64,000 nucleotides of DNA. It comes from JACDEA01 sp963742585. Its GTDB lineage: Bacteria > Actinomycetota > Acidimicrobiia > Acidimicrobiales > JACDEA01. The notes below the pieces were generated by a model, which had not been told where the DNA came from, searched no databases, and was given only the letters and a program-made list of their open reading frames with translations. Positions 26,790-34,546 of the stretch are shown here, in pieces (within the stretch, counting starts at the first letter, position 1; each line of letters begins with the position of its first letter). Location: assembly GCA_963742585.1 (NCBI GenBank), contig CAVUMI010000009.1, positions 1,984,001 through 2,048,000 on the forward strand. Reading direction: 5' to 3'. A program made the translations under genes and the position numbers.

Positions 26790-27681
26790 CCTTCGGAAGG
26801 TAGGCGCGTCCGCGATAGAGCCGCTCGTATTCGGGGACGAGATCGGGACGGGCCTCGGCCAGCCAACCCATGAAGTGTTCCTTCACGCCCTTGCGGAGGT
26901 GGAGCTTCATGGCCGGGGCCGACGGTGGCGCCGGCCTTCCTGCACGCGGCCTTGACCGCCGCGACCTGCTCGGGCCGGTCGGACAAGCCCGGGAGGATCG
27001 GTGCGATCAACACGCCGCAGGGCACGCCGGCGGCGTTGAGCTTGGCCACCGCCTCGACCCGCTGCCGCGGGTGGGGCGTGCCCGGCTCGGTGAGCTTCCA
27101 CACCTCCTCGTCGAGGGTGCCGATCGAGAAGTTGGCGTGCACGTCGCGTGCGGTGCGCGGCTTCGACCAACAGGTCGAGGTCGCGCAGGATCAGCGTGGA
27201 CTTGGTGAGGATCGAGAACGGGTTGGCCGCGTCGGTGAGCGCCTCGACGATCCCGCGGGTGAGGTGGTACTTCCCCTCGGCGCGCTGGTACGGGTCGGTG
27301 TTGGTGCCCATCGCGATGTGATGGCCGCCCCACCGCTTCGGATGCAGCTCGGCGCGCAGCCGCTCCACCGCGTTGACCTTCACCACGATCTTCGAGTCGA
27401 AGTCATTCCCGATGTCGAGATCGAGATACGCGTGCGTCGGCCGAGCGAAGCAATAACGGCAGGCATGGCTGCAGCCTCGGTACGCGTTGATGGTGTAGCG
27501 GAAGGGCATGCGGGACGCGGCGGGGACCTCGTTGATGATGCGACGGGCGTTTACGTGGAGGAACTCGAGGCCACGGAACTCGCCCCGGCCGACGTGGCGG
27601 TCGAGCAGTGGCGTCGGCGTCGAACAGGCTGCCTTGGGGGTTGTCGTCGTCGGCGGTGCGCCAGCGGACGGGCGTCGCCAT
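26779..27681 (-). CDS. Rv2578c-family radical SAM protein (three frameshifts)
   Basis: ATG 27681 (MATPVRWRTADDD). The radical SAM cluster motif GCSHACRYCFARPTH provides the CxxxCxxC iron-sulfur site, preceded by MPFRYTINAYRG. Later parts include MGTNTDPYQRAEG and GIGKLT-type strands ending LYRGRAYLPKDGA at 26779. +1 insertions near 27616, 27160 and 26933 separate the pieces. The family is related to SplB-like radical SAM enzymes. A perfect LexA box lies 12 bases upstream of the start, and I recall the M. tuberculosis homologue being LexA-regulated, so a DNA-damage role is plausible. Confidence 0.85.
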
Positions 27682-27690
27682 CGACCGAGC

Positions 27691-28242
27691 TTATCGAACG
27701 TGTGTTCGACCTCGCAACATTGCTCGCAGCTTCGTCGGGCTCGCTCAGCGCCTTGACGATGTGGCCGACGATGGCGATGAACAGCGCGATGGCGACCAGG
27801 TCATGCACGAAGGTGGAGCCAGTCCGCCAGCTCAGCGGGAACGGCCCGAACCACTTCATGATCGCACCGGTGGCGAGCATCACCGGGATCGAGCCGGCGA
27901 CGAACGCCGAGTTGAGCTTCTGGCCGGCGTTGAACTTGCCGGGCAGGCTGTGCGGGCGGCGCCGGATCCACTTCCAGTCCGCGGCCGTCCAGCGGTTGAG
28001 GCGGCGGACGTCGGCGCGGAACGGCGGCCGAGCGCCACGCGGCAACAGCAGCGGGAACGGCAACGCCAGACCCGGCGATCACGTGGATCCATTGCACGAG
28101 GTCGCGCCGGCCGACCATCGCCGAAATCGGGCCGACGTAGAGCGCCGACGCGGTGAACAAGCAGCACGAGGAACAAGGCCGGGTTGACCCAGTGCAGGGC
28201 GCGCTCGCCGCCGCTGAACCGCTCAGCGAGCGCCGGCTTCAG
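27691..28242 (-). CDS. cytochrome b561-type membrane subunit (frameshifted)
   Basis: A di-haem cytochrome b pattern: FSGGERALHWVNPALFLVLLV at the N-terminus with its haem His, VQWIHVIAGSG with a second, NRWTAADWKWIR, and HDLVAIALFIAIVGHIVKAL carrying the last histidines. Four helices are present. Three +1 insertions (near 28151, 28060 and 27740) break the frame, and correcting the last ends the protein at TAA 27691 (GRTHVR). The only start after the molybdoenzyme stop is CTG 28242, overlapping as CTGA. It probably anchors and feeds electrons to the upstream molybdenum protein. Confidence 0.7.
27694..27709. promoter_or_regulatory. LexA-binding SOS box
   Basis: TCGAACGTGTGTTCGA is a perfect match to the actinobacterial/mycobacterial LexA consensus TCGAAC-N4-GTTCGA. 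It ends 12 bases before the ATG of the radical SAM gene (27681) and overlaps the last codons of the cytochrome b gene. Repression of the radical SAM gene by LexA, released on DNA damage, is the expected effect. Confidence 0.85.
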
Positions 28243-28968
28243 ACGGGATCGTCGTCGCGGCCATTCGACTTCCCGATCCACGCGTCCTGGTCGTACCCGC
28301 GCTTCTTCCCAATAGCCCGGGCGCACCGTGTCCTCAATCGTGATGCGGTCGAGCCACTTGATCGACTTGTAGCCGTACATCGGCGCGACGTAGAGCCGCA
28401 CCGGACCGCCGTGGATGCGTGAGATGTCCTTGCCCTCGAGGCGGTACGCGACCATGCACGTCGTCACGTCGCGCCTGCGCCATCGAGAGGCTCTCGGTGT
28501 ACGCGCCGTCGAAGGATCCGAACGTCACGCCGGCGGCATTGGCCTGAGCGCCGACGCGATCGAGGACGTCGGCCAGCTTCACGCCGACCCACGGGACGCT
28601 ATGCACCCGCCAGCCGGTGACGCATTGGAAATCGCGGGTGAGGCCGATCGGCTTCATCGCCAGGATCTCGTCGTAGGTGAGCGTCATCGGGTTGTCGACG
28701 AGGCCGTCGACGTTGAGCCGGTAGTCCGCCTTGGAGCGGGACGGCAGCGAACCGGTCACCGAATAGATGCGGAAGCGACCGATCGGTAGCAGCGACGACA
28801 GCCCAGTGCCGTCGCGCGCGGTGATCGGTGCGAGCGCTCGGCCGAGAAAGTCCTGGACCTTGCCGCCGAAGAGGATTCCGGCCGTCCCGCCGCGGCCATT
28901 CCGAGCACGACCCGGCGGCCGACGGCGATTCTCGGCGCCTCGGCCTCATGTAACGACTCGGCGCTCAC
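28239..28968 (-). CDS. molybdopterin-dependent oxidoreductase, sulfite-oxidase/MsrP-like (frameshifted)
   Basis: GTG 28968, or ATG 29007 twelve codons earlier. A twin-arginine-like stretch (GRRVVLGMAAAG) suggests Tat export. The Moco-binding domain shows RDFQCVTGWRV with the cysteine ligand to molybdenum, then GVKLADVLDRVG, RIHGGPVRLYVAPMYGYKSIKWL and GYWEE. One deletion near 28880 and +1 insertions near 28470 and 28298 split the frame; the last correction gives the normal end SNGRDDDPV at 28239. Electrons likely come from the adjacent cytochrome b. Substrate (sulfoxide or other) unknown. Confidence 0.8.
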
Positions 28969-28984
28969 TAAGACGACAGTCTTG

Positions 28985-29705
28985 ATGAAGCAATGGCCGT
29001 TACGCATTCAGCAGGTCGTCGTCTACGGCGGGTTCGCGGCAGTCCTCGCCTGGAAAGGCCACATCGACTCGTTCTTCGACAACGGCACCGCGATGGCCAA
29101 AGTCGGCGGCGATGGCGGCCGTCGGCGGTTGTCGGGCTGCGTGGCCACCCAGCGCTGATCCGCCAACCGCTGGGCTCGGGAAGGCGGTGCGCGTCGTCCC
29201 CATCGTGGCGGTGTCGGCCTTGGTGCTGGCGCCGTCGATCCGGGACAAGCGGGTCGACGAAGCGCTGCCCACGGCCGTCGCAGCCGCGGTCACGACGACG
29301 ACGACGACCGTTGCCGCAGTTGCCACGCCGTCGCCCACGGTGTCGGTCGCCCGAGCGACCACGACGACGACATCGGTGCCCGTCCCGCAACCAACCCGCC
29401 TCGCGGTGGGCACGCTGACCGGCATCGGGCACCGCGCCTCGGGTCAGGCCGCGCTTCACCGACTGGCCGACGGCAGCACAGTCGTGCGACTCGAGGACTT
29501 CTCGGTCGAGAACGGTCCCGACTACCACGTCTACATCGTCCCGGGAAGCGATCAGCGCCGACCCGACGGCGGAACGGATCTCGGCCGCTCAAGGGCAGCT
29601 CAGGTAATCAGAACTACGACATCCCAAGCGACAATCGATGTGACGCGCCCGCACACCGTTCTCATCTGGTGCCGCGCCTTCTCCGTGCCCGTGGCCAACG
29701 CTTGA
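28985..29705 (+). CDS. DM13-domain exported protein (frameshifted)
   Basis: ATG 28985. An early hydrophobic segment (IQQVVVYGGFAAVLAW) and a second one after a +1 insertion near 29108 (VVPIVAVSALVLAP) suggest a signal anchor. A Thr/Val-rich linker follows, then the DM13 domain (HRLADGSTVVRLEDFSVENG, DYHVYIVPGSD, TVLIWCRAFSVPVANA). Between about 29585 and 29635 the frame is left and regained by two compensating indels: the alternate frame reads the conserved GNQNYDIP that the main frame lacks. DM13 domains are proposed electron-transfer modules, and the divergent neighbour is a redox enzyme. Confidence 0.7.
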
Positions 29706-30313
29706 CCGCTACCGCGGCCTAGCGGTTCGTCGCCGCCCACGCGGCCTACGAGCGCGGGGATCGATACGGCCATGAGCTCGAGGAACTCTTCGTCGCGTCC
29801 GGGTGAGCCCTCCTCCAGCCAGTGCAACAGCGCATCGAACACGAACGACACCAGCGTTTCGGCCGCCCACCGCTCGCGCAGCCGCCCACTGAACCCGGCG
29901 ACCCGCAAGAGCGCGCGGGCGAAGTCGACGGTGCGCTCGCGGAATGCCTCGGCGTAGGCGGCGAACTGCGGTTCGCGGGCGGCGTGCCGCCAGAGGAGCA
30001 CGACGGCCGCTGGATTCTCGCGGGCCACGACGAGCAGCGCCTTGATGGCGCTGAGGGCACGGCGCTCCTCGATGCCGGCGATGAATTCCTCGGTGAAGCG
30101 ACCGTGCACACGCTCGAGGACCGCGCTGTAGAGCGCTTCCTTTGAATCGAAGTGGCGGTAGAGGATGAGACGGCTGATCCCGGCCTCGGCGGCGACGTCG
30201 TCCATCGAGGTGGCCGCGAACCCGCGCAGGGCGAACGCGGTAGCCGCGGCCAGAAGGATGGCCTCCCGGCGAGCGGGCCGATCCAGCAGCACTCGCGACG
30301 GGTTGCTCGACAC
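29600..30313 (-). CDS. TetR-family transcriptional regulator
   Basis: GTG 30313 is chosen because it lies downstream of the operator-like palindrome; an alternative GTG at 30343 would start inside it. The HTH is classic: RREAILLAAATAFALRGFAATSMDDVAAEAGISRLILYRHFDSKEAL. The ligand domain (GRFTEEFIAG..., FVFDALLHWLEEG) has the usual helices and ends near 29720. The frame runs on to 29600, overlapping the convergent DM13 gene, so the true stop may be nearer 29717 after an indel. It probably represses itself and the divergent di-iron gene. Confidence 0.85.
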   Translation of the reverse strand: MSSNPSRVLLDRPARREAILLAAATAFALRGFAATSMDDVAAEAGISRLILYRHFDSKEALYSAVLERVHGRFTEEFIAGIEERRALSAIKALLVVARENPAAVVLLWRHAAREPQFAAYAEAFRERTVDFARALLRVAGFSGRLRERWAAETLVSFVFDALLHWLEEGSPGRDEEFLELMAVSIPALVGRVGGDEPLGRGSGQALATGTEKARHQMRTVCGRVTSIVAWDVVVLIT

Positions 30314-30321
30314 AACGCCAA

Positions 30322-30343
30322 GTGTATACTCCCCTGTATACAC
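30322..30343. promoter_or_regulatory. TetR-type operator palindrome
   Basis: GTGTATAC and GTATACAC form perfect 8-bp inverted arms with a 6-bp spacer, lying between the divergent TetR gene and the di-iron protein gene. A strong ribosome-binding site (GAGGAGGT, 30346-30353) follows directly before the GTG at 30361. Size, symmetry and position fit the operator of the adjacent TetR repressor. Confidence 0.75.
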
Positions 30344-30360
30344 CTGAGGAGGTCCTACTA

Positions 30361-31476
30361 GTGCCCAATCTTCAACTGGACTGGACCGAGGAAGAACTGC
30401 TGGCGACCCACGCCGTCGCCGAGCCGCTCATTGCCGGCGGCGTGAAGTGCCACGGCGGCTTCGATGACGACGGCACCTACGTTTCGCCCCGCACCAAGAA
30501 CCGCTGGCCGGCGATCGAGAACTGGGAGGCGCAGCGCCAGACCGACTTCGGCACACCGGTGCTCGACGCCGATCTGTCGACCTGGCCCGAGAACTATCCC
30601 AACGTGGCGCAGGCGAAGTACCTCCTCAGCGAGGGTGTCCGCGATCCGATCATCGCCACACTCACCCGCATCGGCACCGTCGAAGGTTTCGGCGCCATGA
30701 TCCGCTACTCGAACATCCCCGACATGCAGGCCTGTTTCGATGACGAGATCAAGGGCACGGCGATGACCCACCTCGACCGGGGTCTGTACGAGGCACACGC
30801 CCGCGACGAGGCCGGCTACGAGGACGAGGGCGGTCACAAGCAGATGTGGTTCGCGGCGCGCGACGTCGCGTTCGAGAACCCCATCACCGAGGACCAGACC
30901 ATGCTGATGCTCGAGCGCATGGGGATCCCCACTGGCGCCAGCACGGGCGCGCCGCCCGACATGGAGGCCATCCGCAAGACGCTCGAGGGCATGCGCGTCT
31001 TCCAGGACGTCAACTTCGACCTCGAGATGCTCGTCGCCCGGATGGCCAGCCTTCTCCTCATCGAGATCTCGGCGTTCCATGTCTTCGCGTGGGCCGAGGA
31101 GGTGCTGTCCGACACCGACCTCGTCGCTGGCGAGGAGGAAGCCGCCAAGCTGGTTTCCTACATCCGCAGCGATGAGTCACCGCACGTCGCCTACCTCAAG
31201 ACCGTGCTTTCCGAGATGCGCGATCGCACGTTGACGGGCACGTCGGGCAAGAAGTATCCGGGCACGAAAATCGTCGGCGAGCTGTGGGAGAGGGCCAAGG
31301 CCGAGTCGCTCGGTCCCCGTCGTGAGCAGAACCTCGCGGTGACGCTGCGCGAGATCGAGCACGCACTCGATGGCAACCCCCGCGCCGCCACCATTCTCGA
31401 GCAGTTCCACGCTCTCGGTTCGATTCGCCCGACGGTCGACGGCAACTGGACGCCGACCACCGTCGCCAGTTACTGA
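30361..31476 (+). CDS. ferritin-like di-iron carboxylate protein of unknown function
   Basis: 371 residues from GTG 30361, fixed by the GAGGAGGT site 7 bases upstream. Two ExxH pairs (E156-H159 in DEGGHKQMW and E272-H275 in DESPHVAY) with extra glutamates (E129 in DDEIKG, E235 in LIEIS) match the metal set of ferritin-like di-iron oxygenases and desaturases. Helix-rich throughout, with no signal peptide or membrane helix. I do not recognise a characterised family. Control by the divergent TetR gene through the palindrome at 30322 is likely; a role in lipid or xenobiotic oxidation is a guess from that context. Confidence 0.65.
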   Translation: MPNLQLDWTEEELLATHAVAEPLIAGGVKCHGGFDDDGTYVSPRTKNRWPAIENWEAQRQTDFGTPVLDADLSTWPENYPNVAQAKYLLSEGVRDPIIATLTRIGTVEGFGAMIRYSNIPDMQACFDDEIKGTAMTHLDRGLYEAHARDEAGYEDEGGHKQMWFAARDVAFENPITEDQTMLMLERMGIPTGASTGAPPDMEAIRKTLEGMRVFQDVNFDLEMLVARMASLLLIEISAFHVFAWAEEVLSDTDLVAGEEEAAKLVSYIRSDESPHVAYLKTVLSEMRDRTLTGTSGKKYPGTKIVGELWERAKAESLGPRREQNLAVTLREIEHALDGNPRAATILEQFHALGSIRPTVDGNWTPTTVASY

Positions 31477-31826
31477 TCGTCGAGCAACGCGAGGAGCAGT
31501 TCCGGCGGCCGGGCGATGATCGCGCGGTCGCCACGTATGACTATCGGTCGCTCGATCAGAATCGGATGCGCGGCCATCGCGTCGAGGAGCGCGTCGCGAC
31601 CGGCATCCTTCAGACCGAGCTCCTTGTAGACCGGCTCGCCGGTCCGCATCATCGCCCGCGGATCGTCGGTGCCGAGAAGCCCGAGGACGCGTTCGAGTTC
31701 GGCCCGGCTCGGCACGTCGTCCAGGTACCGCACTATCTCGCAGGCGACGTCGTTCTCCTCGAGAAGGTCGCGCGCGCCGCGGCATTTCGAGCAGGACGGA
31801 TTGAACCAGACCGTAACGTCATCCAT
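31470..31826 (-). CDS. ArsC/Spx-type arsenate-reductase-like protein
   Basis: 118 residues. FNPSCSKCRGARDLLEE carries the redox cysteine pair at the start of helix 1, and IERPIVIRGDRAIIARPPE contains the conserved RP and glutathione/oxyanion-contact region of glutaredoxin-linked arsenate reductases. No ars operon genes are adjacent. The C-terminus overlaps the convergent di-iron gene by a few bases. Confidence 0.85.
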   Translation of the reverse strand: MDDVTVWFNPSCSKCRGARDLLEENDVACEIVRYLDDVPSRAELERVLGLLGTDDPRAMMRTGEPVYKELGLKDAGRDALLDAMAAHPILIERPIVIRGDRAIIARPPELLLALLDDQ

Positions 31827-31840
31827 GTGGGGCGAAGCTA

Positions 31841-33028
31841 GTGAAGCGAACGCGCGCCTTTTGGCTGTTGTGCGGCGCCACGCTGTTCGAGTTCGTCGCG
31901 CTCGGCGTGTTTCTCGCCGGGCTGCCGCTCTATCTCACGGGCGAGCTACATCGCAGCCGGGCTGCCGTCGGGCTCACCGTCGGCGCGTTCTCGCTGTCCG
32001 CCCTCCTCCTGCGACCGGTCATCGGCCGGCTCGCCGACCGCCGCGGCCGCAAGCCCTTCCTCGCCGCGGCACCGGTGATCATCGTGGTGTCCTCGCTCGG
32101 CCTGGCCGTCGCCGACTCGCTGGCCGCGGTGGTCGCGCTCCGCATCCTTCAGGGCGTGGCCGGCGCCGCGTTCTACACCTCAGCGGCCACGGTGGCGACC
32201 GACCTCGCGCCCGACGGGCGCCGGGCGGAATTCATCTCCCGATTCAGCCTCTTCCTCTACGCCGGCTTCGCCGTCGGACCCACGATCGCCGAGTGGTCGG
32301 TCTCGCACCATGGATTCACCCGGACCTGGCTCCTCGCCGGGGCGTCGGCCGCGGTGGCCTTTGCTCTCATCGCGCGCCTGCCCGAAACCCGGCCGGAGGT
32401 CCTCGGCGAGTTCGCCCCCACCAAACTCCGGCTCGTACATCCCGCGGCGGTCGGGCCGGGCCTCGTGCTCATGACCGCCGCGGTCGGCTACGTCACCATC
32501 TCGACGTTCTCGCCGCTCTACGCCCGGCACATCGGCATGGCGTCATCGGGTCCGCTCTACCTGGCGTTCTCCTTCACCGTCATCGGCGTGCGGCTCGTCA
32601 GCGGCCGAGTGGCCGATCGGTATGGACCGTTGACGGCCGCATTCCCCGGCGTGGCATTGGCTGTTGCCGGCCTCGGCGTTCTGGCGCTGACGCCGGGAAC
32701 CGCATTCGCCCTCGTCGGTGTGGTCACCTTCGGCGCGGGCTTCGCGCTGCTCTTCCCAGCGCTCATGGCGCTGACAGTGGACCGGGTGGAAGACCGCGAG
32801 CGCGGCGAGGCCCTGGGCTCGACGGTGGCGTTCTTCGACGTCGGTGCGCTCTTCGGCGGCTACCTCGTCGGCGCGGTGTCGGACTGGGCCGGCTTCGGCG
32901 CCGCGTTTCTCACGCCCGCACTGCTGGCCGCGGTCGGCGGTCTCGGACTCGTCGCCATCCAGCGCCGGCACCGCGGGCGGGCCGGCGCGCCAGTCGACGC
33001 TCCCCTACCTGAGCCGGCCGGCGCTTAA
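31841..33028 (+). CDS. major facilitator superfamily transporter
   Basis: 395 residues from GTG 31841, twelve transmembrane helices. The cytoplasmic loop 2-3 motif appears as GRLADRRGRKPFL and its repeat as GRVADRYGPLTA, and ALRILQGVAGAAFYT is the helix 4 motif seen in drug/proton antiporters. No frameshift. The substrate is unknown; an exporter is the usual role. It overlaps the convergent anti-sigma kinase gene by four bases. Confidence 0.88.
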   Translation: MKRTRAFWLLCGATLFEFVALGVFLAGLPLYLTGELHRSRAAVGLTVGAFSLSALLLRPVIGRLADRRGRKPFLAAAPVIIVVSSLGLAVADSLAAVVALRILQGVAGAAFYTSAATVATDLAPDGRRAEFISRFSLFLYAGFAVGPTIAEWSVSHHGFTRTWLLAGASAAVAFALIARLPETRPEVLGEFAPTKLRLVHPAAVGPGLVLMTAAVGYVTISTFSPLYARHIGMASSGPLYLAFSFTVIGVRLVSGRVADRYGPLTAAFPGVALAVAGLGVLALTPGTAFALVGVVTFGAGFALLFPALMALTVDRVEDRERGEALGSTVAFFDVGALFGGYLVGAVSDWAGFGAAFLTPALLAAVGGLGLVAIQRRHRGRAGAPVDAPLPEPAGA

Positions 33029-33420
33029 CACTCGGGGCCGTCGCGAAGATCGATCTCGAACCACACACACTTGCGATCCGGCTTTACGTCGGTGCCCCAC
33101 GCGGTGGCGCAGTCGGCCACCATGGGTAAGCCTCGCCCGGTCGCTTCGAAGGCGTCGTTCGCACGAAGTAGCGGGACCCTCGGATTGTGATCCCAGACTT
33201 CGACCCGAAGGCGTTTGTCGTCGTCCAGCGACGTGGCCACCGTCAACTCCGTACGCGCGTGGAGAACGGCGTTGGTTGCCAACTCACTCACCAGCAGCTT
33301 CGCCGCTTCGACCAGGTCGGTGCGGTCCCACTCGGTGAGCGTTTCGGAAATGAAAGTTCGCGCCAAGCGAGCGCTACCAAGAGCACCCGGCAGCTCCGCC
33401 GACGCAGTGCGCAGTGACAT
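33025..33420 (-). CDS. anti-sigma regulatory factor / histidine-kinase-like ATPase (RsbW type)
   Basis: 131 residues. The Bergerat ATP fold is visible: LLVSELATNAVLHA (N box with the Mg-binding Asn), VEVWDHNPRVPLL (G1 box), and ATGRGLPMVADCA (G2 box). Short single-domain proteins like this act as anti-sigma factor serine kinases or as partners of PP2C phosphatases. No sigma factor or anti-anti-sigma gene is adjacent, so its target is elsewhere. Confidence 0.85.
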   Translation of the reverse strand: MSLRTASAELPGALGSARLARTFISETLTEWDRTDLVEAAKLLVSELATNAVLHARTELTVATSLDDDKRLRVEVWDHNPRVPLLRANDAFEATGRGLPMVADCATAWGTDVKPDRKCVWFEIDLRDGPEC

Positions 33421-33489
33421 GGTGTACTTCGCGCTATGCCCGCTTCAGGCAGAAATCATGCGCGCTGGACGTACAGTGACACGCAGCAA

Positions 33490-33578
33490 GCCCGGGTGGC
33501 GTAACTGGCAAACGCGAACGGCTTAAACCCGTTTATCCCGCAAGGGATGTGTGGGTCCGAATCCCACCCCGGGCACCA
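33490..33578 (+). tRNA. tRNA-Leu(TAA)
   Basis: Acceptor GCCCGGG pairs fully with CCCGGGC and the 3' CCA is encoded. D arm, anticodon stem AACGG/CCGTT with loop CTTAAAC (anticodon TAA), a class II variable arm (TCCC-GCAA-GGGA) and T arm GTGGG/CCCAC are present. The T loop reads TCCGAAT where TTCGAAT is expected, placing C at position 55; this may be a base error. Confidence 0.92.
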
Positions 33579-33590
33579 CCTCCTGCTAGC

Positions 33591-33643
33591 ACCCGCGTGT
33601 CGGTGTCAGATTGCCGATTCGCCAACCTCGCACCGACAGTGGG
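33591..33643. repeat. copy C of a dispersed palindrome
   Basis: CGTGTCGGTGTC (from about 33595) and GCACCGACAG (33630-33639) form shorter arms of the same TGTCGGTG palindrome seen at 16.1 and 62.7 kb. It lies just after tRNA-Leu and includes the 3' end of the small hypothetical gene on the minus strand, where it may act as a terminator. Confidence 0.5.
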
Positions 33644-33929
33644 CGAGCAGGTCGGCCCGGACGCGGTCGGCTTCGATGCCGGAAAGCTGGTTGGCCGCGA
33701 GAACACCGTCGATCATGTCGCCGAGAATCTCGGTACTGGCCCGGCCTCGGCGTTGCACCGCAATCACTGGCGCGCCTCCGGGTACCCGGCGGAGCGAACG
33801 GTCCACCCCGGCCAGCCGAGGCGGGCTGCGGAAACCGGGGACAACCAGGCCGCGGCGGCGAGTTTCGTCGGCCAAACGCCGAGCGGCGGCGCTGAATCCG
33901 ATAGCCGTAATGACATCCACCACGAGCAT
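33606..33929 (-). CDS. small hypothetical protein
   Basis: 107 residues from the ATG at 33929. Starts with a hydrophobic strand MLVVDVITAIGFSAAARRLADE and continues with PVIAVQRRGRASTEILGDMIDGVLAAN. No named family recognised; the pattern recalls small actinobacterial proteins of unknown role. It is divergent from the four-helix membrane protein, with a tandem 13-bp repeat between them. Confidence 0.55.
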   Translation of the reverse strand: MLVVDVITAIGFSAAARRLADETRRRGLVVPGFRSPPRLAGVDRSLRRVPGGAPVIAVQRRGRASTEILGDMIDGVLAANQLSGIEADRVRADLLAHCRCEVGESAI

Positions 33930-33938
33930 GGTGCCATT

Positions 33939-33964
33939 GGGGTGTAACAAAGGGGTGTAACAAA
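33939..33964. repeat. two tandem 13-bp direct repeats in a divergent promoter
   Basis: GGGGTGTAACAAA occurs twice in immediate succession (33939-33951 and 33952-33964), in the gap between the divergent genes at 33929 and 33970. Direct repeats spaced 13 bp apart would put two binding sites on nearly the same face of the helix. A regulator site or a simple slippage duplication are both possible. Confidence 0.55.
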
Positions 33965-33969
33965 TAGGC

Positions 33970-34536
33970 ATGGACGACGAGACCGAAACCGCATTAAGTA
34001 GCGCGCCAGCGAGCCCCCCGCCGCCCCTGTGGGTCGGTTTGGTCACGTGGGTGGGCGCTGGTTTGGTCGCCCTGATCGCGCTGCAGCTGTTGGGGATCGT
34101 TCTCCAGGCGGTGGAACTGGAGGCGCGCGGGCTGACGTTCTCAGACCGCCTCGGGTACTCCTTCCTCCAGAACCTCGACCAGGCGCCGCTCGGCTTCGAG
34201 TTGCTGGTCGCGATCGTGCTTGTCCTGGCACCGACGATCGCCCGGCAGCCCACGACGCCGGGCCAGGACCGCATCGCGCAGATCGTGCTGGTTGGCGTGG
34301 CCGGCCTGGCCTTGCTGGTGACCATCGGCGGGATCATCGGCGTGCCGGCCCGGATCCACATCATCCACCTCGGACAGGCGCCCAACAACGAGGTCACGCC
34401 GGTCGTTCGCTGGGTCCTCTACACCTTCGTGATCCGCAACGTCGGCACCGCGGCCTTGGCCATGGTCGCCGCCCTCGCCGCCGTCCGGGTGCGTTTCGCG
34501 CCACGACGGCGCGACATCGCGACACCCGCTCCGTAG
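33970..34536 (+). CDS. hypothetical membrane protein
   Basis: 188 residues. A Pro-rich N-terminus (SAPASPPPPL) is followed by four hydrophobic helices (VGLVTWVGAGLVALIALQLLG, FELLVAIVLVLAPTI, QIVLVGVAGLALLVTIGGII and VLYTFVIRNVGTAALAMVAAL). No catalytic motif or family recognised. The frame is intact and strongly biased to G/C third positions, supporting a real gene. The nuclease gene follows 10 bases later. Confidence 0.65.
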   Translation: MDDETETALSSAPASPPPPLWVGLVTWVGAGLVALIALQLLGIVLQAVELEARGLTFSDRLGYSFLQNLDQAPLGFELLVAIVLVLAPTIARQPTTPGQDRIAQIVLVGVAGLALLVTIGGIIGVPARIHIIHLGQAPNNEVTPVVRWVLYTFVIRNVGTAALAMVAALAAVRVRFAPRRRDIATPAP

Positions 34537-34546
34537 ATTCAGGCGG

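Noticed and set aside
19898..29705. Programmed +1 frameshifting as the cause of the split genes
   Set aside because: The shift sites share no common motif or rare codon, they hit many unrelated genes, deletions occur too, and a tRNA also carries an inserted base.
33490..33643. tRNA-Leu as an integration site for a mobile element
   Set aside because: No integrase, no duplicated tRNA 3' end, and no change in gene content is visible downstream.
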